A DNA stretch of 11,186 nt, from contig JAFUWM010000294.1 of assembly GCA_017483425.1 (NCBI GenBank), positions 1 to 11,186 on the forward strand. The letters are read 5' to 3'. The number at the start of each line of letters is the position of its first letter. Position 1 is the first letter of the stretch. Origin of the DNA: Lachnospiraceae bacterium. Lineage in GTDB: Bacteria > Bacillota > Clostridia > Lachnospirales > Lachnospiraceae. Below, piece by piece: positions 1 through 6,517 of the stretch. Position numbers and translations under genes: made by a program. The notes beneath the pieces were generated by a model. The model saw only the letters and a list, made by a program, of their open reading frames with translations. It was not told the DNA's origin and did no database searches.

Positions 1-267
1 GAAAAACGCCGGATGGATGATATGATGAAGATGTACTCCATGGGTGAGCCTCTTCCCGAGACACATGATGCCGATGGTGAAACACTGATTCTTAATGTAA
101 ACCATCCCCTTGTGGAACGTATGCTGGAGGATCCGGACAGCGATAATTCAAAGCTTATAGAGCAGCAGCTCTATGATCTTGCGTTGCTCTCAAACAAGCA
201 GTTGTCCGCTGATGAAATGACAAAATTCATCCAGAGATCAAACGAGATCCTTCTTAAAACCCTGTAA
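1..267 (+). CDS. htpG: Chaperone HtpG (Hsp90 family), C-terminal fragment
   Basis: Only the last 88 codons are present; the reading frame is already open at base 1 and ends at TAA 265-267, so the gene is cut by the window edge. The fragment matches the end of bacterial Hsp90. It has a K-R-R-M-D-D-M lead-in, then a D-G-E-T-L-I-L-N strand, the N-H-P-L-V segment, and a terminal helical part with LYDLALLS and a final F-I-Q-R-S-N-E-I helix. In the family this region is the C-terminal dimerisation domain of a cytosolic ATP-dependent chaperone; the ATPase and middle domains lie outside the window. A hairpin terminator follows 24 bases after the stop. I recognise the family from the sequence pattern, and the assignment is fairly secure despite the truncation. 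Confidence 0.88.
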   Translation, partial: EKRRMDDMMKMYSMGEPLPETHDADGETLILNVNHPLVERMLEDPDSDNSKLIEQQLYDLALLSNKQLSADEMTKFIQRSNEILLKTL

Positions 268-291
268 GATACGATAAGACAGGTAAGAAAA

Positions 292-335
292 GCCCCGCCC
301 GGAAGCAGTTGTCCGGTGCGGGGCATTTGATTTTG
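292..335. terminator. Bidirectional rho-independent terminator between htpG and the DUF2225 gene
   Basis: Bases 292-303 pair with 312-324, leaving one bulged T at 317 and an 8-nt loop. The GC-rich outer stem is GCCCCGC/GCGGGGC. A T-rich tail (ATTTGATTTTG) follows on the plus strand for htpG. On the minus strand the same hairpin is followed by TTTTCTTACC, so it can also end the convergent minus-strand transcript. Confidence 0.85.
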
Positions 336-345
336 TGTATAGGAA

Positions 346-1278
346 TCAATCCTCGAGATCGTCCTCCTCCGGTATCACATTTGATGCCTTTATTGCGAGA
401 ATCTTATCCTTCAGATCCCTGGCCTTATCCTTTATTCTTTTATTGGCCCCAGCTGAAATAAGTATATCCGGAAGTATCTTCATAGCCTTGTCAAATTCCC
501 TTGTCTTATAATACATGGCCGCAATGATATAATCTACTGTATGCTGATCCATTCCTCCGCACATAGGGAAATTTTCGGTCTGCACCGCATACACAAATCC
601 CTCAAGGGCTTTCTTCTGGAGCTCTCTCTCTGTATTTCTATACTCCATGTACTTATCCACGTAATCAAACTGGGTATCATCCAGCGCCTTTCTCTGTCCT
701 CTTACGAGCCATGCCATTGAAAGGCACAGATAAGCTTTTTCGGAAGTCTTGGCAGTGGTAGCCATGGCCGTCGCAAACGCGAGCTCATATCTTTCGAGTG
801 CTTCCTCGTATGTATATATGCTCTTGTTGCTATCCTCCGGTTTTGCAAGGAAATTCTTACTGATCTTTTCCCTTACCACCTTCTGCTGGTTTGCGGTGAT
901 ATTGGGAAATGTCCTTGTAAGCGCCGAATATCCGCAATTAGGACATGAGACAACCGTATATTTCAGTGTGTCTACAGGTTCATATTTGGGTCTGAGATCT
1001 ATATCATGGTCAACAACTCTCGACCTGTTTGCCTTGACAGCAAGAGATTTAAAGGGTTTGTCACACACAGGACAGGTGTAGGATTTAGCCAGAAGATAAG
1101 TCGGCTCCTCACTCAACTTTTTCTTCTTTTCTTCTTCAGCAGCCTTTCTTTGAGCCTCAGCCGCTTCCTTTGCAGCAAGCCGGGCATCTTCCTCAGCGTT
1201 TGCTTTGGCTTTATTGTCCTCATAAATGTCATCATTCAGATTGATGCCGAAGTTTTTAAGTCCTGATAATATTCCCAT
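346..1278 (-). CDS. DUF2225 family zinc-binding protein of unknown function
   Basis: A 310-aa soluble protein with no signal peptide or membrane segment. Residues 21-56 form a highly charged Ala/Glu/Lys-rich helix, probably a coiled coil. Two Cys pairs follow, CPVC (C69, C72) and CPNC (C112, C115), separated by an R-x-x-x-x-D-x-D region. This is the arrangement of the DUF2225 family, in which the cysteines are expected to bind one metal ion. The remaining residues, about 125-295, are helical and TPR-like, with tyrosine-rich repeats such as the YEEALERYELAF segment, and the C-terminus is very acidic. The ATG at 1278 has a GGGGG run 7 nt upstream. The gene lies 120 nt downstream of glnS on the same strand and ends against the shared htpG terminator. 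The biochemical role is unknown; a protein-interaction role is only inference. Confidence 0.85.
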   Translation of the reverse strand: MGILSGLKNFGINLNDDIYEDNKAKANAEEDARLAAKEAAEAQRKAAEEEKKKKLSEEPTYLLAKSYTCPVCDKPFKSLAVKANRSRVVDHDIDLRPKYEPVDTLKYTVVSCPNCGYSALTRTFPNITANQQKVVREKISKNFLAKPEDSNKSIYTYEEALERYELAFATAMATTAKTSEKAYLCLSMAWLVRGQRKALDDTQFDYVDKYMEYRNTERELQKKALEGFVYAVQTENFPMCGGMDQHTVDYIIAAMYYKTREFDKAMKILPDILISAGANKRIKDKARDLKDKILAIKASNVIPEEDDLED

Positions 1279-1298
1279 ATAACCCCCAATGTCTCCGT

Positions 1299-1362
1299 GG
1301 CGCTTTCACACCGCGCCTCGCTACCGGACATCCATATCTGCCCCGATCAGGAGAGGATGTCC
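1299..1362 (-). promoter_or_regulatory. Two hairpins in the glnS-DUF2225 gap
   Basis: Reading the minus strand, a perfect 8-bp inverted repeat GGACATCC/GGATGTCC (1355-1362 with 1326-1333, 21-nt loop) is followed by GGCGC/GCGCC (1313-1317 with 1299-1303, 9-nt loop). The DUF2225 ribosome binding site comes about 12 nt later. Neither hairpin has a T-run, so neither is a convincing terminator. This could be a structured 5' leader, an mRNA processing site, or the glnS 3' end. It matches no riboswitch class I could recall. Confidence 0.35.
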
Positions 1363-1398
1363 TTTCAATTTCATTATCATTACTACCCTATATTAGCA

Positions 1399-3072
1399 CT
1401 ATTTTCCCGCTATAGGAAGCTTGAAAGATGATTTCAGTGAAACGATCCTGTTCATTACGATATCATCCTCCTTTGAATCCTTTGAGTCCACGCAGAAAAA
1501 GCCGTTTCTGACAAATTGAAATGAATCATACGCCGTGGCTCCCTTAAGCTCCGGTTCGGCAAAGCATTCTTTCATTGTAACAAGTGAATTCGGATTGACA
1601 TTAACGTTTCCGGCTTCATCGTAAACACCCTTTTCTTCATCTACAATATTTTCATACAGCCTGGCCGTAAATTTAACCGCGCTTTCTGCCATGACCCAGT
1701 GGATCGTTCCCTTGACCTTTCGCGGCATCTCCTTATCCGTGCCCTGCTTAGTCTCAGGATCATATGTGCAGTGAACGACCGTCACCTTTCCGTCACCATC
1801 TTTCTCATATCCGACACATTTCACGAAATACGCGTTCATCAGGCGCACTTCATTTCCGGGGAAAAGCCTGAAATACTTCTTTGGAGGCTCCTCCATGAAA
1901 TCCTCCCGTTCTATATAAAGCTCCTTGCCGAAAGGTATATCTCTCTCACCAAGCTCAGGATTATCCGGATTATTTACCCCCTTAACGATCTCTGTCTGCC
2001 CCTCGGGATAGTTATCTATCACAAGCTTTATCGGATCCAGAACAGCCATGATGCGCTTGTCCTTCTGCTTCAGGTCTTCCCTTATGCAGTACTCAAGCAT
2101 TGGCATCTCGGCTGTTGAATTAGCCTTTGATATCCCCGAAAGCTCCACGAACATGCGGAGTGAATCCGGCGTATAGCCTCTGCGCCTGAGTCCCGCTATC
2201 GAGACAAGCCTTGGATCATCCCAGCCGTCCACGGTACCGTCCTCGACCAGCTTTTTGATATATCTTTTCCCCGTGACCACATCTTTGAGATAAAGCTTTG
2301 CAAACTCTATCTGCCTCGGCGGCATATCAAAACCGACATTTTCTACCACCCAGTTATATAAAGGCCTGTGGTCCTCAAATTCCAAAGTACAGATAGAGTG
2401 CGTGATGCCCTCAAAGGCATCCTCCAGGGGATGGGCAAAATCATACATAGGATAGATGCACCACTTATCACCCGTATTCTGATGTGAAAGATGCGCAACC
2501 CTGTATATGATAGGATCTCTCATGTTTATATTCCCGGCTGACATATCTATCTTTGCGCGAAGCGTCTTTTCGCCGTCCGCAAACTCACCGGTTTTCATCT
2601 TCTCAAAAAGCTCCAGATTTTCCGCTATGCTCCGCTCTCTGTTCGGATCATTCTTTCCAGGTTCCGTCAATGTCCCCCTGTATTCCCTTATCTCATCAGC
2701 CGTAAGATCCGAAACATATGCCAGTCCCTTATTTATCAGCGTGACCGCGGCCTCATACATCTTATCAAAATAATCTGACGCAAAGAAAAGCCTGTCTTCA
2801 TAATCCGCCCCGAGCCAGCGCACGTCTTCCTTTATCGACTCGACGAATTCGCTCTTTTCTTTTGTCGGGTTCGTATCATCAAACCTGAGATTGAATTTTC
2901 CGCCATACTCTTTTGCAAGTCCATAGTTAAGAAGTATGGATTTTGCATGACCTATATGCAGATAGCCGTTAGGCTCCGGAGGAAACCTTGTATGGACTGT
3001 ATCATACACACCCTCCTTTAAGTCCTTGTCTATCTCGTTTTCAATAAAATTTCTGGATCTCTCCTCAGACAT
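1399..3072 (-). CDS. glnS: Glutaminyl-tRNA synthetase (GlnRS)
   Basis: A 557-aa cytosolic class Ic enzyme that attaches glutamine to tRNA-Gln; the E. coli enzyme has a similar length (about 554 aa). The Rossmann fold begins with R-F-P-P-E-P-N-G-Y-L-H-I-G-H, placing the HIGH motif at residues 39-42. The F-D-D-T-N-P motif follows at 64-69, and conserved G-W-D-D-P-R and G-L-R-R-R-G-Y segments at about 283-300. The C-terminal half is the beta-barrel anticodon-binding region, which includes a R-D-I-P-F-G-K-E-L-Y segment. The expected KMSKS loop (V-M-S-K-R-K in E. coli) reads V-V-T-G-K-R-Y here, at 265-271. The ORF is open to 3258, but that extension is the antisense of a tRNA. The ATG at 3072 has an AGGAAG ribosome binding site and begins the conserved N-terminus, so it is the start. 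Many Firmicutes lack GlnRS and use GatCAB instead; its presence here fits acquisition by some Clostridia. There is no T-box leader. Confidence 0.93.
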   Translation of the reverse strand: MSEERSRNFIENEIDKDLKEGVYDTVHTRFPPEPNGYLHIGHAKSILLNYGLAKEYGGKFNLRFDDTNPTKEKSEFVESIKEDVRWLGADYEDRLFFASDYFDKMYEAAVTLINKGLAYVSDLTADEIREYRGTLTEPGKNDPNRERSIAENLELFEKMKTGEFADGEKTLRAKIDMSAGNINMRDPIIYRVAHLSHQNTGDKWCIYPMYDFAHPLEDAFEGITHSICTLEFEDHRPLYNWVVENVGFDMPPRQIEFAKLYLKDVVTGKRYIKKLVEDGTVDGWDDPRLVSIAGLRRRGYTPDSLRMFVELSGISKANSTAEMPMLEYCIREDLKQKDKRIMAVLDPIKLVIDNYPEGQTEIVKGVNNPDNPELGERDIPFGKELYIEREDFMEEPPKKYFRLFPGNEVRLMNAYFVKCVGYEKDGDGKVTVVHCTYDPETKQGTDKEMPRKVKGTIHWVMAESAVKFTARLYENIVDEEKGVYDEAGNVNVNPNSLVTMKECFAEPELKGATAYDSFQFVRNGFFCVDSKDSKEDDIVMNRIVSLKSSFKLPIAGK

Positions 3073-3106
3073 TTTTTCTTCCTGACCTTTCTTTATCACT
3101 GTACCC

Positions 3107-3135
3107 TTGAATAATATCACGAAAAGTGATAGAAT
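3107..3135 (+). promoter_or_regulatory. Sigma-70 type promoter of the tRNA-Thr gene
   Basis: The -35 TTGAAT (3107-3112) and -10 TAGAAT (3130-3135) are separated by exactly 17 bp, and the tRNA begins 11 nt after the -10. The spacer holds an inverted repeat ATCAC-N5-GTGAT (3116-3130) whose right arm runs into the -10. The same interval must also contain the divergent glnS promoter, for which I see only a weak TATTAT on the minus strand (3116-3111). Confidence 0.7.
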
Positions 3136-3146
3136 GCTAGAAGTTT

Positions 3147-3219
3147 GCTGTTGTAGCACAGTCGGTAGTGCGCCGCATTGGTAGTGCGGAGGTCTCCAGT
3201 TCGATTCTGGACAGCAGCA
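3147..3219 (+). tRNA. tRNA-Thr, anticodon GGT
   Basis: The complete cloverleaf can be folded. The acceptor stem is GCTGTTG (3147-3153) with CAGCAGC (3212-3218). The D stem is GCAC/GTGC with GG in its loop. The anticodon stem is CCGCA/TGCGG around loop TTGGTAG, with anticodon GGT at 3180-3182. The variable loop is AGGTC, and the T arm is TCCAG/CTGGA around TTCGATT. The discriminator is A3219; CCA is not encoded. U8-A14, G15-C48 and A58 are all present. G1-C72 and C2-G71 plus a GGU anticodon match the identity elements known for E. coli tRNA-Thr. One oddity is G at loop position 38, opposite U32. The gene is divergent from glnS. Confidence 0.93.
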
Positions 3220-3248
3220 TTGCTTGACCGATCGGTCTGCGATATGTA

Positions 3249-3309
3249 TAATCATCACAAATCATCACAAAATAAAGCAAACCATCACAAAAATTAAAAA
3301 TCATCACAG
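3249..3309. repeat. Phased direct repeat, consensus AAATCATCACAA (4 copies)
   Basis: Copies lie at about 3249-3260, 3259-3270, 3279-3290 (one mismatch, ACC for ATC) and 3298-3309, so the common core CATCACA starts at 3253, 3263, 3283 and 3302. The spacings of 10, 20 and 19 bp are close to one and two helical turns. The stretch is A/T-rich and lies between the convergent tRNA-Thr and sigH genes. It may be a decayed 10-bp tandem repeat or a set of protein-binding sites. No array-like spacers suggest CRISPR. Confidence 0.6.
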
Positions 3310-3382
3310 AAAGTCAGGCTGATATATGAAAAAAAACGGATCCATTCACAAGAACTCCTGGGGTTGCAAGAACGGCACTTGT

Positions 3383-3985
3383 TCAAAGATATCGCTTTAA
3401 CTTCCCTCTTATCCTCTGTATGGCGTTGTCCATGGCCTTTTCGTTCTTGCCAAGGACATCCGCTATATCGGAATAGCTCATGCCTGTCACGTATAGCTCG
3501 AGCACGTTTTTTTCCATAGGCGATAATTCACTTTCTATTGCCCGTTCCAGCTCGTCACTCTTTTCATTTGACAGTACGATGTGCTCCGGCTCAGTCGCAT
3601 CGCTTGCCCTCAGCATATCCTGAACTTCGACCGACCTCCCGCTCTCGTCCTCGTCCTTCTTTTCCTCATACAACGACACATAAGTATTCAAAGGTATGTG
3701 TTTTTTTCGTCCCGATGCTTTTACCGCCGAATAAATCTGTCTCGTGATACATAGCCTTGCAAATGTACCGAACGAAGCGTCTCTTCCCGGATCGTACTCC
3801 TGCACGGCCTTAAAAAGGCCTATCATCCCTTCCTGTATCAGATCCTCGGTTTCCCCTCCGATCAGATACATCGTGGACGCGATAGACCTCACGACGTTCT
3901 TGTAGCGCTCAAAGAGCTCATCCATACCGGACGCCTCGCCCTCGCGCACATTCTCAATTATTTCCTCATCACTGTAATCACTCAT
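3383..3985 (-). CDS. sigH: RNA polymerase sigma-H factor (sigma-70 family)
   Basis: A 200-aa sigma factor of the SigH/Spo0H type (about 218 aa in B. subtilis). Region 2 covers residues 30-90: D-L-I-Q-E-G-M-I-G-L at 48-57 contacts core polymerase, and F-A-R-L-C-I-T-R-Q-I at 75-84 is the -10 recognition helix. The K-K-H-I-P-L-N-T-Y-V-S-L string at 94-105 is strongly diagnostic of SigH. Region 4 covers about 152-198, with a Y-S-D-I-A-D-V-L helix-turn-helix for the -35. In Firmicutes SigH drives transition-state and early sporulation or competence genes; whether this organism sporulates cannot be told from this window. Its ATG overlaps the rlmB stop by 4 nt, so it is the last gene of a translationally coupled operon. 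No clear terminator follows; a T8 run on the minus strand at 3336-3329 lacks a good stem. Confidence 0.9.
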   Translation of the reverse strand: MSDYSDEEIIENVREGEASGMDELFERYKNVVRSIASTMYLIGGETEDLIQEGMIGLFKAVQEYDPGRDASFGTFARLCITRQIYSAVKASGRKKHIPLNTYVSLYEEKKDEDESGRSVEVQDMLRASDATEPEHIVLSNEKSDELERAIESELSPMEKNVLELYVTGMSYSDIADVLGKNEKAMDNAIQRIRGKLKRYL

Positions 3986-4731
3986 CTGCCGCGCTGCCTT
4001 ACTATCTCAAATGCCAGCACCCCGCAGGCCACAGACGCATTGAGCGAATCTATATTTCCTTTCGTCGGTATCCGTACGATATAGTCGCATTTATCCCGCA
4101 CAAGCCTTGATAGTCCCTTACCTTCCGCCCCGATCACAAGTCCGATCGAACCCTTAAGGTTACAGTCATACATAAGCTCCCCATCCATATCGGCTCCGGC
4201 AAACCATATTCCCTTTTCCTTCAGCTCATCAATGGTTCGTGACAGATTTGTCACCTTTGCAACCGGCACATAGTTTAAGGCACCCGCGGATGACTTCGCC
4301 ACGGTCGCCGTGAGTCTGACAGCCCTGTCCTTAGGGATTATCACGCCGTGCGCCCCCGCAAGATCAGCAGTCCTTATCATGGCTCCCAGATTGTGCGGAT
4401 CCTCTATGCCGTCAAGGACAAAAATAAAAGGCTCCTCATCCTTCTTCCTTGCCCCGTCCAGAATATCCTCGACAGAAGCATACGTATAAGCTGCCGTTTT
4501 TGCGATAACTCCCTGATGATTTCCCGCGGTACTGAGGTCGTCAAGTCTCTTTCGCTCTAAATAATCAATCCTTACCCCGGCTTTTTTTGCCTCGCGCCTT
4601 ATTGTATCAAGCTTTCCGTCATGCGAACCGTCAAGGATATATACCCTGTCTATAGTCCTTCCCGATCTGAAAGCTTCTATTACTTCGTTCCTGCCTTCTA
4701 TGAGAAGAGAATCATCATGTTCCTGTTTCAT
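3982..4731 (-). CDS. rlmB: 23S rRNA 2'-O-methyltransferase of the TrmH/RlmB family (SPOUT)
   Basis: A 249-aa protein, the usual length. Residues 10-80 are the L30e-like RNA-binding domain, starting with the typical I-E-G-R-N-E-V motif. Residues 100-249 are the SPOUT knot methyltransferase with its three motifs: N-L-G-A-M-I-R-T-A (114-122), I-G-A-E-G-K-G-L (200-207) and I-P-T-K-G-N-I-D-S-L-N-A-S-V-A (221-235), where the knot binds S-adenosylmethionine. Family members methylate the ribose of a guanosine in the peptidyl-transferase region of 23S rRNA (G2251 in E. coli); the B. subtilis equivalent in this locus is YacO. The gene overlaps mrnC upstream and sigH downstream by 4 nt each (ATGA). Exact target specificity is inferred from the family and the locus. 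Confidence 0.9.
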   Translation of the reverse strand: MKQEHDDSLLIEGRNEVIEAFRSGRTIDRVYILDGSHDGKLDTIRREAKKAGVRIDYLERKRLDDLSTAGNHQGVIAKTAAYTYASVEDILDGARKKDEEPFIFVLDGIEDPHNLGAMIRTADLAGAHGVIIPKDRAVRLTATVAKSSAGALNYVPVAKVTNLSRTIDELKEKGIWFAGADMDGELMYDCNLKGSIGLVIGAEGKGLSRLVRDKCDYIVRIPTKGNIDSLNASVACGVLAFEIVRQRGR

Positions 4732-5111
4732 GCTTTTTCAAGCCCCATCTGAATAAGCTCCTCTATACGTTCAAGCCTGCCGGTAATGTACAGATATCCG
4801 AAAAGCGCCTCAAGTCCCGTAGCCTTATGATAGTCCATGCTCGATGCATTCTTTGCCTGATGCGACACATGGGCGTTGCACCCTCTGTGCATCACGTCAA
4901 GCTCTTCTTCTGTGAGTATACCACCCTCCTCAAAACTGTCATAAACCTTTGCCTGACGGACAGCGCTCACGATCTGTGAGGCTTCATTGTGGAGCTTTCT
5001 TGCCCGCGTATTACCCCTCTCCACAAGTGCTGCCCTTATATAAAGCCCGTAAACCCCGTCACCCAGAAAAGCCAGTGTCAGCGGGGAATAGGTCCTTATA
5101 TCCTGCTCCAC
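4728..5111 (-). CDS. mrnC: Mini-ribonuclease III (Mini-III), 23S rRNA maturation
   Basis: A 127-aa protein consisting only of an RNase III catalytic domain, without the double-stranded RNA-binding domain. This is the hallmark of MrnC/YazC. The signature L-G-D-G-V-Y (16-21) carries the catalytic Asp18, and a second acidic residue, Glu101, lies in the E-A-L-F-G-Y-L-Y helix. In B. subtilis Mini-III works as a dimer and trims both ends of 23S rRNA precursor. The start is GTG at 5111, inside the end of cysS (16-nt overlap), with a GGGAG ribosome binding site just upstream in cysS coding sequence. The stop overlaps the rlmB start by 4 nt. Its place between cysS and rlmB is the same as in B. subtilis. 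Confidence 0.9.
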   Translation of the reverse strand: MEQDIRTYSPLTLAFLGDGVYGLYIRAALVERGNTRARKLHNEASQIVSAVRQAKVYDSFEEGGILTEEELDVMHRGCNAHVSHQAKNASSMDYHKATGLEALFGYLYITGRLERIEELIQMGLEKA

Positions 5112-6517
5112 TTAACTCCCTCTCTGGTGTCCTTTAGCTGTATGCCCTTTGCAAGAAGCTCATCCCTTATTTCATCGGCTCTGGCAAAATTCTTATCTTT
5201 CCTTGCCTGCTGCCTCTCCTCGATGAGCCTCTCTATATCCTCATCAAGCGTTTCTTCCTTTGTCTCGAGTATGAGCCCCATGACATCCCCGAGCTTCAGC
5301 ATCTCATCTTTCAAGGCCTTCGCATATGCCTTTGTCGCGCCATTTGATGTCGTGGTATTCGCGAATTTCACAAGATCGAATATGACCGATATCCCATCCG
5401 CGGTATTCAGGTCATTATCCATGACCTCATTGAACCTTTCCTGCTCCGCCTCCGCTCTTTTTATATTCTCAAGCTCGGCATCCGTCATATCGCCATCCAT
5501 GCCGTTCTTTTCCATGTCCGATAAATTGGATACCGCGTTCTTTATCCTGTCAAGCCCCGCCTTTGCGGATTCCATGAGCTGGTCGGAAAAATTGAGCGGA
5601 GATCTGTACTGCGCCGAGAGCATAAAAAATCTCAGCACCTGCAGATCATATTTTGCAGCTATATCTCTGACCGTAAAAAAGTTCCCGAGGGACTTGCTCA
5701 TCTTCTGATTGTCTATATTGAGAAATCCGTTATGCATCCAGTAATGCGCAAATGGAACTCCGTTCGCAGCCTCGGACTGTGCTATCTCGTTTTCATGATG
5801 TGGGAATATAAGATCCTCGCCTCCGGCATGGATATCAATGGTATCTCCAAGATACTTCTTTGCCATGCAGGAGCACTCTATATGCCAGCCGGGTCTCCCC
5901 TCGCACCATGGAGACTCCCAATACGGTTCTCCCTCCTTTTTAGGTTTCCAGAGCACAAAATCAAAATCATCCTCTTTGCCCTCAGTGCCTGAAACCTTAA
6001 GCGCATGTCCTTCCGAACGGTGTCCGGATTCAAGCTCGTCTATATTCTTGCCTGAAAGCTTGCCATATCCTTCAAACCTCCTTGTGCGGTAGTATACCGT
6101 ACCGTCAGAGACCTTGTAAGCATACCCTTTTTGCTCGAGAGTGCTTATCATATCTATCATCTCCGGGATCTCCTTAGTTGCCTGGGGATGAGTTGTAGCC
6201 GGAAGCACATTCAGACCCTTCATGTCTTTTCTGCATTCTTCTATGTATCTCTCCGATATCTCCGATGCTTCCACACCCTCTTCATTCGCGGCATTTATTA
6301 TCTTGTCATCCACATCGGTAAAATTAGAGACATAGTTTACCTCATACCCTCTGTAGGTCATATATCTCCTGAAGGTATCAAAGACTATCATCGGCCTCGC
6401 GTTTCCGATATGTATGAGGTTATATACCGTGGGTCCGCACACATACATAGTGATCTTTCCTTCATTTATGGGAATAAATTCCTCAAGCCGTTTTGTAAGT
6501 GTATTGTATATCTTCAT
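5096..6517 (-). CDS. cysS: Cysteinyl-tRNA synthetase
   Basis: A 473-aa class Ia synthetase that charges tRNA-Cys in the cytosol. The N-terminal motif Y-V-C-G-P-T-V-Y contains zinc ligand Cys27, followed by H-I-G-N (36-39) as the HIGH motif. W-H-I-E-C-S (Cys215) and H-H-E-N-E (His240, Glu244) supply the other expected zinc ligands, which select cysteine by its thiol. The K-M-S-K-S loop is intact at 272-276. The C-terminal part has the helical DALR-type and anticodon-binding regions. The ATG overlaps the cysE stop (ATGA), and its ribosome binding site GGAGAGGG (6528-6521) lies inside the last codons of cysE. There is no Cys T-box leader for the operon, which is notable because many Firmicutes regulate cysE-cysS that way. 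Confidence 0.96.
   Translation of the reverse strand: MKIYNTLTKRLEEFIPINEGKITMYVCGPTVYNLIHIGNARPMIVFDTFRRYMTYRGYEVNYVSNFTDVDDKIINAANEEGVEASEISERYIEECRKDMKGLNVLPATTHPQATKEIPEMIDMISTLEQKGYAYKVSDGTVYYRTRRFEGYGKLSGKNIDELESGHRSEGHALKVSGTEGKEDDFDFVLWKPKKEGEPYWESPWCEGRPGWHIECSCMAKKYLGDTIDIHAGGEDLIFPHHENEIAQSEAANGVPFAHYWMHNGFLNIDNQKMSKSLGNFFTVRDIAAKYDLQVLRFFMLSAQYRSPLNFSDQLMESAKAGLDRIKNAVSNLSDMEKNGMDGDMTDAELENIKRAEAEQERFNEVMDNDLNTADGISVIFDLVKFANTTTSNGATKAYAKALKDEMLKLGDVMGLILETKEETLDEDIERLIEERQQARKDKNFARADEIRDELLAKGIQLKDTREGVKWSRI

Noticed and set aside
3201..3222. tRNA 3' end as an integration site for a mobile element
   Set aside because: No second copy of the tRNA end, no integrase and no foreign-looking genes are seen in the window.
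3226..3237. 12-bp perfect palindrome GACCGATCGGTC just after the tRNA
   Set aside because: It could be a TetR-type operator, but no regulator or promoter is next to it, and about three such 12-bp palindromes are expected by chance in 11 kb. It also lacks the T-run of a terminator.
3073..3258. N-terminal extension of the glnS reading frame by 62 codons
   Set aside because: It is the antisense of the tRNA-Thr gene and its promoter, and it is Cys/Pro/Gln-rich and unlike GlnRS. The ATG at 3072 has a ribosome binding site and the conserved N-terminus.
3249..3309. CRISPR-like array
   Set aside because: Repeat units are about 12 bp, lie 10-20 bp apart without unique spacers of regular length, and no cas gene is present.
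4989..5708. 239-codon plus-strand ORF opposite mrnC and cysS
   Set aside because: Serine- and phenylalanine-rich low-complexity product, typical of an antisense shadow of a charged protein gene.
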